Source: JAHCHG01 sp041745765
GTDB lineage: Bacteria > Acidobacteriota > Blastocatellia > Pyrinomonadales > Pyrinomonadaceae
DNA length: 39,386 bases
NCBI GenBank assembly: GCA_041745765.1
Contig: JBGTIH010000064.1
Span: 1-39,386 of the forward strand
Direction: 5' to 3'
Part shown: in pieces, positions 21,813 through 30,704 of the stretch
How the letters are laid out: the number at the start of each line of letters is the position of its first letter
Numbering within the stretch: the first letter of the stretch is position 1
The notes under the pieces: model-generated
What the model was told of the DNA's origin: nothing
The model's input: only the letters and a program-made list of their open reading frames with translations
The model's database searches: none
Translations under genes and position numbers: made by a program

Positions 21813-22550
21813 TTAATTCATAACAAAAACATCATCGGCAATTTCACGATTGACGGCGATTTCTTTTGCTTTAAATTCGGCATAAACGGTGAGTTGTCCT
21901 AAATCAAATCTCTGAGCGTATCTTTCGGGAATAATCACACCTTCAACCGTTTTCATTTTATCAATCTCAACCGATGTCGTGACATTACTTCCATTAACTA
22001 TATAACTCGAATTGTAGCTTTTTACCTGACCGTTTTTTCGGTCAATAATGAAATCCGTATAATAACCTTCAGGCGAAGTTATCCGAAAACCCCGCTTAAA
22101 ATCTTTGTCATTCGCTAAACCGGAAACAATGAATCCCGGATCACCGATTCTTTGAATCATCGGAAGACCGAGCCGATTTACGGGTGGAAGCTCAAAACCG
22201 CCTTGAACATTTGAAAATGTTCGCTGTCCGTCAAAAATCTGTTTGATCGGCTGAAACGGATTATTGAGTTCAAAGCGATATTTGTCTCCCGCAAAAATCG
22301 TGATAAAAGTTGCGGGAATTTTTTGCGGAAAGTTTGACGGCGTAACATCAACCGAGCCAATGACTGTTAAAGATTTCATTTTCTTGAAACTGTCGCCGCC
22401 GTGCGCTTTAAGCGTCCCGTTTGCCAATTCCATTAAAGCATTTTCCGCTTTAACCTCAGTTTTTGAATCCTTGTTTTTGTTGTTTGATGTTTGAGCAATT
22501 CCCGAAATTGCAAAAAACGCTATAAATAATGCAAGCAGATATTTTTTCAT
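21813..22550 (-). CDS. Secreted LolA/outer-membrane-lipoprotein-sorting-like protein
   Basis: This 245-aa protein has a signal peptide (MKKYLLALFIAFFAISGIAQ) and a beta-rich body of the type seen in LolA-like or DUF-level lipoprotein-carrier proteins: ANGTLKAHGG near the start, KYRFELNNPFQPIKQIFDGQRTF in the middle, and VIIPERYAQRFDLGQLTVYAEF near the end. The fold assignment is from pattern only. Proteins of this type in related genomes often accompany TonB-dependent receptors. It is 111 bases downstream of the receptor gene on the same strand, so a common transcript is plausible. Its function, whether lipid/lipoprotein transfer or sensing of envelope lipid state, cannot be settled here. Confidence 0.72.
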   Translation of the reverse strand: MKKYLLALFIAFFAISGIAQTSNNKNKDSKTEVKAENALMELANGTLKAHGGDSFKKMKSLTVIGSVDVTPSNFPQKIPATFITIFAGDKYRFELNNPFQPIKQIFDGQRTFSNVQGGFELPPVNRLGLPMIQRIGDPGFIVSGLANDKDFKRGFRITSPEGYYTDFIIDRKNGQVKSYNSSYIVNGSNVTTSVEIDKMKTVEGVIIPERYAQRFDLGQLTVYAEFKAKEIAVNREIADDVFVMN

Positions 22551-22660
22551 ATTTCACCTGAAAAGAATTGTAATCAAATTCTTTTCAAAATACGAAAGAT
22601 GAAGAACAAAAGTTTAATTTTCATCCTTCATCTTTCTCATAGCTTTAATTTCCACTAAAC

Positions 22661-25600
22661 CTAGAAACTAAAACGCATTTGCAGTTCGACACGGCGATTG
22701 CCGCCGCCACCGCCACCACCACCGCCGCCGAAACCACCGAAACCGCCCGCAGTTGAAACAGATTGTCCAAACCGGCTGGAATTTAAAGTTCCGATCGGCG
22801 ATCCTAAATTAACATTATTAAAGAGATTATTGATATTAACTCCTAATGTTAAATTATACGGACTTCTGGTTTCGCCGCCGCCCATTCCGCCGCGTCCGCC
22901 ACCGCCGCCGCGTCCGCCTCCTCCTCTAATTCCGGGAATTCCGCCGCCGCTGCCGCCTTGTGCGCCGCCGGTTGTTCTCGGAGCTTCAGGTGTTTTGCCG
23001 AATCCGAAAGTTCTGTTCAAACGCAGATTAACAGCAAATGACGAAGGCGATTGTCCGAAGTTTCTCGGAATTGTTTGATTCAAATCGGAAACTCCCGAAA
23101 CATTGCAGAATGAAGAAGTCAAACCGAGCGTACTGCAGCGCGAAGCTAATTGGGCATAAGTCGGACGTTCATTAAATTGTCCGTCGCCATTTGAATCGAG
23201 TCCGGTTGTAATGTTAAACGGTCTGCCTGAATTGGCGATTATAAACGGGCTGACGCGAATTTTCCAAGGCAGTCCAAAGTTACCGCCGAGAACAAAAAAG
23301 TGTCGAATATCGGCAATCGAACGTCCGTATTCTCCGCTCAAATCATAGCTGTAAGCCGGAAAACTTCCGACACCGTCAGCATCGCTCTTGGTCAGTCCTA
23401 AACCGTAGTTTCCGAAGATCGAAAAATTGGGACTCAGGAACGAACGGAAATTGATATTCAACCGTTGAGAATTCACGACACCGCTTGATTCGTATTGATA
23501 AATATCCCCCTGTGTCGGATCGGGACGCAGAGAATTATTACAGTTTTGAAAATCAGGACAAATCGGCGCATTGACATTTCTCGAACGAAGTTGATGAAGT
23601 GTTTTCGCGCCGATATAGCTGACCGCCAGCGTAACGCGTTTCGGCAGTTGTCTTTCAACACTAAAGACCGTTTGAATGGTGTAAGGCGAGCGAAGATCTG
23701 GCGCAAGTTGGCGAATTGTATTTGTCAACGGACTCAATTGGGCAATCGAAGGCACATTGCTTACGCCGTTTAATGTAAATACCGGTTGGCTCAAAAGCGC
23801 AATAGATTCGGGGCTGTTATTATTGATAACATAATTAAACTGCTGGCTGCCGTCAAAACGGTTGGCGTTTAACGTCAGATTATCGCTGATTCGGTCATAG
23901 AAAATGCCGATTCCGCCGCGAAATACTGTTTTCGGCGCACGCGCACCGCCGGCACCCGGCGAATAAGCAAAGGCAAGCCGCGGAGCAAAATTGAAATTGT
24001 CGCTGACATTTGTTTGATATTCGTAACGCAATCCGCCACTGATGGTTAAGCCCGGATTTACGCGCCAGTCATCGCCGATAAAAACTCCGACATCCGTTTG
24101 AGAAACTTTTGCCAAAGGATTTCCTGCGGTAATTCTAAATTGATTCGGATTAAAACGCGGATCGGTATTTCCCAAAAGTCTTTGACGATACTGCTCAAGC
24201 GGCGTAACTGCCGGAGCAAGAATACAGTTTGCCGGCGGATTCGGAACCTGACACGCCGGATTTGCCACATCAATCACAGCGGGCGCACCGGCAAATGTAA
24301 ATGTTCCGCCGTAATTCGATTCTGAACGATCTTCCAACCAATTACTGCGAAGTCTGATGCCGAATTTGACCGAATGCTGCGATCTTGCGCCTAATGATGT
24401 CGTTGTATAATTTTGAAATTCGATGCTGTTTTCGTTTGTAAAATTAAAACCGACCTGTGCGCCGCCGCCGACAAATGCCGCCGCAACGTTGATTGTCGGA
24501 ATAGAATTGTCGCCGTTGATTTCCCGGCGGTTGTTTCTATATTCAAAACGAGTTTCATTAACTGTTTTAGCATTAACGATCATCGTTTCCGTTAATCTGA
24601 ATTCATGACTGCTGTTCGTTGATGCAAACGCCCGCGAAGGCAGCGAAGTATCGCCGATTCCCTGATTTTCCGAAGAAAACTGCGTGTAATTGTAACGCAA
24701 GACTAACGTGTTTTTATCATTTATCTGATAATCAAAACGCGGACTGATTTGAAAACGCCGTGTCGGAATCGTAAATTCCTGATTAAACGGAACAACATTG
24801 AAACTCGGATCAAGAATCAAGGCATTGACCAGTGAACCGTTGTCAATTTCACGATTGCTGATATCGAGAAAAAACGAAGATTTCCCTTTTTGAACCGGAC
24901 CGCTGATGTTGCCGCCGTAGAAACGCGTCTGACTCGGTGCGCGATTTAACGCAAACGGATTGCGCGAATTCAGGCTCTCGTCATTAAAGTTAAAAAATGC
25001 CTGTCCGCGAAATCTGTCCGAACCGGGTTTGGTCAAAATCTCAATTCTGCCGAATCCGAGACGTTCAAATTCAGGTGAAAACGGATTTGAATTAATGCGA
25101 ATCTCGCGGATTGATTCCCTCGGCGGAAGCTGTCCGCCCGTAAAACCGTCAATATAAATTTGTCCTCCGCCCGGTCCTGCCGAAGGTCCGGCTAAAGCCA
25201 ATAAAGCCGCTTCGAGTTCGTCTGGGTCTTCCGGTAATGCCTGTATATCTCTTTCGGATAAAACGGTTGCGCTCAAATTGCGGTCGGAATCAGATGAAAG
25301 TTCATCGGGATTTCCGACATCAACCTGTTCGTCAATTCCTTCGACCGTTAAAGAAACAGCAACTTGTTGGCGTTCTCCGGCTTTGACCTCGACTTCAGAA
25401 TTTTCAAAAAAGGCGAAATTTTCAGCTATGACGCGAACAATATAATTTCCCGTAGGAAGATTTGTAAATGTAAATGCGCCCTCACGATTGGTGGTCGTGT
25501 TTCTTTCTCTGCCGTTTGAATCAACCGCGATGACGGTTGCGCCGATGACAACGGCTCCGAAACTGTCTTCAACTTGCCCGCTTAAACTTCCAGTTTGCTG

Positions 25601-25669
25601 GGCAAAGACAGTTATATTTATAAGTAATGTAAAAAGACTGATTGTTATTATTAATTTTATGTTTCTCAT
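22661..25669 (-). CDS. TonB-dependent receptor with carboxypeptidase-regulatory-like N-terminal domain
   Basis: This outer-membrane protein has about 1002 aa. A signal peptide (MRNIKLIITISLFTLLINITVFAQ) is followed by a CarboxypepD_reg-like beta-sandwich (GSLSGQVEDSFGAVVIGATVIAVDSNG... GAFTFTNLPTGNYIVRV), then a plug domain (GGQIYIDGF, REIRINSNPFSPEFERLGFGRIEI) and a long beta-barrel ending in ELQMRFSF with the terminal aromatic signal. The C-terminal 100 residues hold two glycine-rich blocks with RGG-like repeats. The start is placed at 25669; an upstream in-frame ATG at 25765 adds 32 residues that are not signal-like. Such receptors in this phylum are thought to import or anchor large substrates; no substrate gene is adjacent. 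It lies between a DUF5666-like and a LolA-like gene. Confidence 0.9.
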   Translation of the reverse strand: MRNIKLIITISLFTLLINITVFAQQTGSLSGQVEDSFGAVVIGATVIAVDSNGRERNTTTNREGAFTFTNLPTGNYIVRVIAENFAFFENSEVEVKAGERQQVAVSLTVEGIDEQVDVGNPDELSSDSDRNLSATVLSERDIQALPEDPDELEAALLALAGPSAGPGGGQIYIDGFTGGQLPPRESIREIRINSNPFSPEFERLGFGRIEILTKPGSDRFRGQAFFNFNDESLNSRNPFALNRAPSQTRFYGGNISGPVQKGKSSFFLDISNREIDNGSLVNALILDPSFNVVPFNQEFTIPTRRFQISPRFDYQINDKNTLVLRYNYTQFSSENQGIGDTSLPSRAFASTNSSHEFRLTETMIVNAKTVNETRFEYRNNRREINGDNSIPTINVAAAFVGGGAQVGFNFTNENSIEFQNYTTTSLGARSQHSVKFGIRLRSNWLEDRSESNYGGTFTFAGAPAVIDVANPACQVPNPPANCILAPAVTPLEQYRQRLLGNTDPRFNPNQFRITAGNPLAKVSQTDVGVFIGDDWRVNPGLTISGGLRYEYQTNVSDNFNFAPRLAFAYSPGAGGARAPKTVFRGGIGIFYDRISDNLTLNANRFDGSQQFNYVINNNSPESIALLSQPVFTLNGVSNVPSIAQLSPLTNTIRQLAPDLRSPYTIQTVFSVERQLPKRVTLAVSYIGAKTLHQLRSRNVNAPICPDFQNCNNSLRPDPTQGDIYQYESSGVVNSQRLNINFRSFLSPNFSIFGNYGLGLTKSDADGVGSFPAYSYDLSGEYGRSIADIRHFFVLGGNFGLPWKIRVSPFIIANSGRPFNITTGLDSNGDGQFNERPTYAQLASRCSTLGLTSSFCNVSGVSDLNQTIPRNFGQSPSSFAVNLRLNRTFGFGKTPEAPRTTGGAQGGSGGGIPGIRGGGGRGGGGGRGGMGGGETRSPYNLTLGVNINNLFNNVNLGSPIGTLNSSRFGQSVSTAGGFGGFGGGGGGGGGGNRRVELQMRFSF

Positions 25670-25800
25670 TATATAAATGCTGAAGATAGAAGAAAAAACT
25701 CTTTTATGTATGAATTTTAATATATGATTAGTTATAAAAATTTGCTTTTTGACCTCTATCTTCAAGATTCCTCTCTGCTAATTTTTTTTTGCGGGTTTAT

Positions 25801-27051
25801 TTATGGAATTCCAAATCCGCCATCATCAAGTCCAGGAATGCTAAAACCTGTATCTCCGCCGCCTTGTCCGCCGCGACCGCCGCCACCGCGTCCTGACATT
25901 TGCGGAACTCTCAAAAACGGCTCAACGCCGGATAAAAGCTTGATTGCATTAAGTTTGCCGGAACTAGAGTTTTTTGAACTCGAAACGGCAATCGTATCAC
26001 CGACTTTCAGATCGGCAACCGTGATATTCGGAAAGCGGTCGAGCATTTCATCAATCGAACCGTTTCCGCCCATTCCGCCGCCGGGTCTTTCACCTTGTCC
26101 GGTTTGTCCGGCATTATTTCCTTGCGGACGATTCGCGCCCTGTGCGCCCGGCGGTGGTGGTGGTGTATTTCCCTGCGGACGATTCGCGCCCTGTGCGCCC
26201 TGCGGAAGCGTAACGCCTCTTGCTTGCGCCATTTGCATCATTGCCAATCTTTGAGCGACTTCAGCCGGAAACTGCTTCATCACGGAAGAATTTCCAACAA
26301 CGATTGTAACGGGCTGCTTGGTCTGGACATCAGTTACGGTTACTTCATTTTTCTCGACATCAATCGCCGTAACCGTTCCGGCAGTAGTCTGAAACGCACC
26401 GCTGATTAATTCTTCAGCTTTAAATGTATTGTTTTCCCCTTTATCGCCGAGTGCGCGAACCATATCGCCTGGATTGATCTCGCCTAATGAACTCTGTTTT
26501 GCATCACTAAATTTTACCGATTCCTGCGAATAGCGGAGAAAGCGTGTGTTGTCTTTCGGCGTAATAGTCGTTCTGGTTTCGCCCATAACGCCTCTGGAAG
26601 TAATGATAATTTCTTTGGATAAAGGATTAACGGAAACAACCTTGCCCGAAATTCCGCGTGTGCGCCACTGCTCGCTCTCTTTTGCCTGCCGTTGAGCAAG
26701 ATCGGATTTCGTCATCAGATAAATCGCTTTTGCCGGAACAGATTTTTTGTCCGGGGAAACTGTGCCTCTCACGAGAAGTTTATCGCCGATGCCAATGTCT
26801 GACAGTTTTGAATCAACCGCCGCTTGCAGACTTGGATTCTCCGGCGGAATTCTTTTGTATGATGTTGCATCGGATAAAACAACTTCGATTGCTCCATCCT
26901 TGGTTTGTAAGGTAATTTTTGAACCGCTGACAGCGGTTACGTCTCCGCCCGCAAGGGTTGGTCTGATCCCAATATCGGCTTGCGCCCGAACGCTTGCAAA
27001 CGCGCCCGCAAAAATAATAAATAAAGCTGAAATGAAAAATAATTTTCGCAT
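25801..27051 (-). CDS. Secreted DUF5666-like protein with glycine/proline-rich linkers
   Basis: This 416-aa protein has a signal peptide (MRKLFFISALFIIFAGAFASVRAQ) and three repeats of a short beta-barrel-like unit with the pattern GDVTAVSGSKITLQTKDG, GKVVSVNPLSKEIIITSRG and GTVTAIDVEKNEVTVTDVQ, as in DUF5666 proteins. A linker contains two copies of GAQGANRPQGN around a polyproline stretch, also visible as a direct DNA repeat near 26120-26200. The C-terminus is glycine rich (GRGGGGRGGQGGG, then GLDDGGFGIP). No catalytic motif is seen. The RGG-rich tail resembles that of the receptor encoded next, 131 bases downstream on the same strand, suggesting the two products work at the same place in the envelope. 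Confidence 0.8.
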   Translation of the reverse strand: MRKLFFISALFIIFAGAFASVRAQADIGIRPTLAGGDVTAVSGSKITLQTKDGAIEVVLSDATSYKRIPPENPSLQAAVDSKLSDIGIGDKLLVRGTVSPDKKSVPAKAIYLMTKSDLAQRQAKESEQWRTRGISGKVVSVNPLSKEIIITSRGVMGETRTTITPKDNTRFLRYSQESVKFSDAKQSSLGEINPGDMVRALGDKGENNTFKAEELISGAFQTTAGTVTAIDVEKNEVTVTDVQTKQPVTIVVGNSSVMKQFPAEVAQRLAMMQMAQARGVTLPQGAQGANRPQGNTPPPPPGAQGANRPQGNNAGQTGQGERPGGGMGGNGSIDEMLDRFPNITVADLKVGDTIAVSSSKNSSSGKLNAIKLLSGVEPFLRVPQMSGRGGGGRGGQGGGDTGFSIPGLDDGGFGIP

Positions 27052-27348
27052 CTTAAATGTTTTTCCTTTGAATTAATTTCTAACTCTTATTAGTTCGTTT
27101 TAATCAATAAAATGGTTGCTTACTGAAATATGTTCAGTAAGACGTTGATTTTAAAGCAAAAGTTCGGCGTTTTATGTAAAGTTTTGTAAATGTTTGCAAG
27201 GATTTAGTTAGATTTGAAATTTATTACTAAATTGCCTGATAAACACCCGCTGAAGTATTCAAACGTGAATCAGAAAAAATCTGACAGATAATTCCATTTC
27301 AAATCCCGGATTTCATATTTCAAATTTAAGATGCTCTGGATTTTTTGT

Positions 27349-27551
27349 AAGCAGGTGAGCAAAAGTTTTTAACAAGCTGTTTGGAAACTCATGAGTTCCG
27401 CTAGAAACCATATATTTATAGCTAAGCAGGTTAGCAAAAGTAACAAGACACTTTGAAAATAGCGTAAAACAGGCTGTTAGTGTGTTTAAACAGGCTAACA
27501 GCCTGTTTTACGTTTGGTGAAAATATCACAAAACTTTTGCTCAGGTGCTTA
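27349..27551. repeat. Nested inverted repeats, possible mobile or structured element
   Basis: The outer arms 27349-27370 and 27530-27551 are 22 bases with two mismatches. The inner arms, 18 bases, are perfect (27463-27480, 27495-27512) and contain the cagcctgttt word also seen at 39288-39305. The span is about 200 bases with no reading frame, which is the size of a small non-autonomous element. Confidence 0.65.
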
Positions 27552-27749
27552 ATAGAGCAAATTTTAGCCGAGTTCCTTAGGAACTCGATTCGTAGTATTT
27601 GACTTTTTCTATAAATATTGCGCTCCTACGGAGCTAATTGCTGAATTTCAAGAGTTTTTAAGAAAATTGTATTTACCGCCATCGGATTGAATTTGCCGAG
27701 GCACTACTTTTAATGGCATCCATCAAACATCTCTATGAATCCAATATTT

Positions 27750-27778
27750 TTGTAACCTCTTGCAAAAAGATGTATAAT
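27750..27778 (+). promoter_or_regulatory. Sigma70-like promoter for the M16 peptidase gene
   Basis: TTGTAA (27750-27755) and TATAAT (27773-27778) are separated by 17 bases and lie 55 bases before the ATG at 27834. Confidence 0.65.
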
Positions 27779-27833
27779 TCTCAAAATAACAAAATTTTTC
27801 AAGTTATATAACTAGAAAACACAGGAGACTTTT

Positions 27834-30605
27834 ATGAATATTTTTAAACGTGCCGAGATGTGCGTTCTTTTGATTTTTTCGCTTTTGCTGACGACATTTT
27901 CTTTTGTGCAAACGGCAAACGCTCAAACGGAATTACCTGCCGGAGTTCAGCGAATGACAACCGTCGAGGGAATTACCGAATATTCCCTGGCAAACGGGAT
28001 GAAGGTTTTGCTTTTTCCCGATCAAACAAAGGAAACCATTACGGTTAATGTGACGTATCTGGTCGGTTCGCGCCACGAAAATTACGGCGAAACCGGAATG
28101 GCGCATCTTTTGGAGCATCTCGTTTTCAAAGGAACGCCGCGTTTCCCTGACATTCCGGCTGAATTGACCAAACGCGGAATGCGTCCGAACGGAACGACCT
28201 GGTTTGACCGCACCAATTATTTCGAGAGTTTTTCGGCAACCGACGCAAATCTGGAATGGGCTTTGGATATGGAAGCCGACCGGATGATTAATTCGTTTAT
28301 CTCCGAAAAAGATTTAAAGAGCGAGTTTTCAGTTGTTCGCAACGAGATGGAATCCGGCGAAAATAATCCTTTCCGCGTTCTCTTGCAGAGAGTTATGAGT
28401 TCAGCATTTGAGTGGCATAATTACGGAAATTCAACAATCGGAGCGCGTTCCGATGTTGAAAATGTTCCGATTGACCGTCTGCAAGCCTTCTATCGAACAT
28501 TTTACCAGCCGGACAATGCTGTTTTAGTTGTCTCAGGAAAAATTGAGCCGGCGAAAACAATCGGATTGGTTAATAAATATTTCGGAACGATTCCAAAACC
28601 GGAGCGTGAATTGCCGCAATTTTACACGATTGAACCGACTCAAGACGGCGAACGAAATGTTACCGTCCGGCGCGTCGGCGATATTCAAATGCTGATGGCT
28701 GGCTATCGCATTCCGCCGAGTTCGCACCCTGATTTTGCCGCTTTAGAAATTCTTTCGGCGATTATGACAGATACGCCTTCCGGCAGACTCTATAAAACTC
28801 TGGTCGAAACGAAAAAAGCAACCAGTGTGTTCGGCATTTCTTTTCCGACCAAAGATCCCGGTTATATGATTTTCGCCGCACAGCTTCCGAAAGCCAATTC
28901 GCTCGAAGATGTCCGAAACACGATGCTCGAAACGGTTGAAAACTTTGCAAAAACCGCACCGAATAAAGAGGAATTGGAACGCGCCAAACAACGCTCGGCA
29001 AACAACAATGAACAGTTGATGAACAATCCCGAACGCGCCGCGCTCGAACTTTCCGAGTGGATTGCTCAAGGCGATTGGCGTTTGATGTTTCTCCACCGCG
29101 ACCGCGTTCAGAAAGTTTCGGCGGAAGATGTACAGCGAGTCGCTCAAAAGTATTTGAAACAATCGAACCGCACCGTCGGTCAATTTATTCCGACCGAAAA
29201 ACCTGACCGCGCTGAAATTCCACAACTGTCCGAATCGGAAGTTTTGGCAATGGTCAAAGATTATAAAGGAAGCGAAATAGTTACGGCAGGCGAAGCCTTT
29301 GATCCGAGTCCTTCAAATATCGAATCAAGAACGACGCGCTCGAACATCGGTGGTTTAAAAGTTGCTCTTTTACCGAAAAAGAATCGTGGAAATACTGTTT
29401 TCGCCAATATGGTTTTACGCTTCGGTGATGAAAAATCTCTGATGAATCGCTCAACCGCCGCAATTTTTGTCGGACAAATGCTGATGCGCGGCACAGAAAA
29501 ACGCTCGCGCCAGCAAATTCAGGATGAACTAAACCGGTTGAAAGCACAGGTTTCTGTTTTCGGCGGAGCAACAAATGCGACGGCTTCGATTCAGACAACA
29601 CGGGAAAATCTGCCGGAAGTTATGAATCTTGTCGCCGAACTGTTGCGCGAATCAAATTTTCCGGCTGAGGAATTTGAGCGTCTAAAAGCGGAAAATCTGA
29701 CGCAAATCGAAGCCGGTTTGAGCGAACCGACGACCAAAGCAATTGAGGCGGTCAATAAACATTTTAACCGTTATCCGAAAGGCGATGTCCGGTATGCGAT
29801 GAGCAGCGAAGAAAGAATCGCCGAAATAAAAGCCTTGACGCTTGATGATGTTAAAAAATTCTATAAAGATTTTTACGGCGCATCTACCGGTGAAATTGCG
29901 ATTGTCGGAGATTTCGATGCACAAGCGACTGGGGCGCAAATCAAACAAATTTTCGCCAATTGGAAAAGCCCTTCAAAGTTTGTGCGAATTCCGGGCGAGT
30001 ATTTCGAGATTCCGTCAACGAATCAATCAATCGAATCGCCCGATAAAGCCAATGCCTTTTTCTTTGCCCGGATGAGTCTTAAAATGCGTGAGGATAATCC
30101 CGATTTTGCGGCGTTGCAGTTGGGCAATTTTATGTTCGGCGGCGGATTTTTGAATTCGCGTTTTCTGACGCGCATTCGTCAGCAAGACGGCGTTTCCTAC
30201 GGTGGCGGTTCCGGCTTTAATGCCAGTTCACAAGACGAAATCGGAACATTTACCGCCAACGCGATCTATGCGCCGGAAAATGCCGAAAAGGTTGAGAAAG
30301 GTTTTCGTGAAGAACTCGAAAAAGTTCTGAAAGAAGGCTTTACGGCGCAAGAAGTAGAATCGGCAAAAAACGGTTTACTGCAATATCGCCGGCAGCAACG
30401 CGCGCAGGATAATCAATTGGCTGGAGCTTTGCGAAACCAACTTTATCTGAATCGCACAATGGCTTTCGATGAAGCCGTTGATAAGCAAATCGCGGCATTA
30501 ACTGCCGAACAGGTCAACGCGGCAATGAAAAAACATATTTCGCTCGACAAAATTTCCATCTTCAAAGCCGGAGATTTTGCCAAAGTGAAAGCTAAAACAA
30601 ACTGA
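27834..30605 (+). CDS. M16-family zinc metallopeptidase, secreted, two-domain
   Basis: This 923-aa protein has a signal peptide (ending FVQTANAQ) and the full pitrilysin-type architecture. The N-terminal M16 half has the inverted zinc motif HLLEH (His91, Glu94, His95) in GMAHLLEHLVFKGTPRF and the third ligand Glu171 in VVRNEM, 80 residues later. The C-terminal M16 half (about 480-923) lacks the motif, as usual for the inactive partner half, and has FLNSRFLTRIRQQDGVSYGGG, the substrate-contact segment. It would degrade peptides in the periplasm or at the outer membrane. The ATG at 27834 has an AGGAG ribosome site. It is a lone gene with its own promoter, and a long stem terminator follows. Confidence 0.95.
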   Translation: MNIFKRAEMCVLLIFSLLLTTFSFVQTANAQTELPAGVQRMTTVEGITEYSLANGMKVLLFPDQTKETITVNVTYLVGSRHENYGETGMAHLLEHLVFKGTPRFPDIPAELTKRGMRPNGTTWFDRTNYFESFSATDANLEWALDMEADRMINSFISEKDLKSEFSVVRNEMESGENNPFRVLLQRVMSSAFEWHNYGNSTIGARSDVENVPIDRLQAFYRTFYQPDNAVLVVSGKIEPAKTIGLVNKYFGTIPKPERELPQFYTIEPTQDGERNVTVRRVGDIQMLMAGYRIPPSSHPDFAALEILSAIMTDTPSGRLYKTLVETKKATSVFGISFPTKDPGYMIFAAQLPKANSLEDVRNTMLETVENFAKTAPNKEELERAKQRSANNNEQLMNNPERAALELSEWIAQGDWRLMFLHRDRVQKVSAEDVQRVAQKYLKQSNRTVGQFIPTEKPDRAEIPQLSESEVLAMVKDYKGSEIVTAGEAFDPSPSNIESRTTRSNIGGLKVALLPKKNRGNTVFANMVLRFGDEKSLMNRSTAAIFVGQMLMRGTEKRSRQQIQDELNRLKAQVSVFGGATNATASIQTTRENLPEVMNLVAELLRESNFPAEEFERLKAENLTQIEAGLSEPTTKAIEAVNKHFNRYPKGDVRYAMSSEERIAEIKALTLDDVKKFYKDFYGASTGEIAIVGDFDAQATGAQIKQIFANWKSPSKFVRIPGEYFEIPSTNQSIESPDKANAFFFARMSLKMREDNPDFAALQLGNFMFGGGFLNSRFLTRIRQQDGVSYGGGSGFNASSQDEIGTFTANAIYAPENAEKVEKGFREELEKVLKEGFTAQEVESAKNGLLQYRRQQRAQDNQLAGALRNQLYLNRTMAFDEAVDKQIAALTAEQVNAAMKKHISLDKISIFKAGDFAKVKAKTN

Positions 30606-30649
30606 TGCAAATCTGAATTTTCAGATTTACAATTTGCGACATCTTTTTT

Positions 30650-30695
30650 GCATTAAGAAACCGGTAATCTTTAGATTAAACCGGTTTCTTAATGC
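30650..30695. terminator. Long stem-loop between converging genes
   Basis: GCATTAAGAAACCGGT pairs with ACCGGTTTCTTAATGC across a short A/T-rich loop that adds a few more pairs (total span 30650-30695). It lies between the M16 peptidase gene and the regulator, which converge here. A T-run (30643-30649) sits on one side only. Confidence 0.7.
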
Positions 30696-30704
30696 AGGAA
30701 GCGA

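Larger units (their letters stand above)
27052..27833. other. 782-bp non-coding spacer with nested hairpins
   Basis: No credible gene is present. From left to right it holds a heptad run at 27297-27324 (tttcaaa, tcccgga, tttcata, tttcaaa); an outer inverted repeat, 27349-27370 with 27530-27551; a perfect 18-bp inverted repeat, 27463-27480 with 27495-27512; and two small perfect hairpins, GAGTTCC/GGAACTC (27570-27586) and GCTCC/GGAGC (27622-27634). A promoter for the M16 gene follows. It separates two divergent genes. Confidence 0.7.

Noticed and set aside
22698..23078. Proline-rich plus-strand protein
   Set aside because: It is the complement of the glycine-rich end of the receptor gene, with no ribosome site.
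25670..25765. Longer N-terminus for the TonB-dependent receptor
   Set aside because: A clean signal peptide begins at 25669; the preceding 32 residues would place charged and aromatic residues ahead of it.
25724..26254. Proline-rich plus-strand protein of 176 aa
   Set aside because: It is antisense to the glycine/proline-rich end of the DUF5666-like gene.
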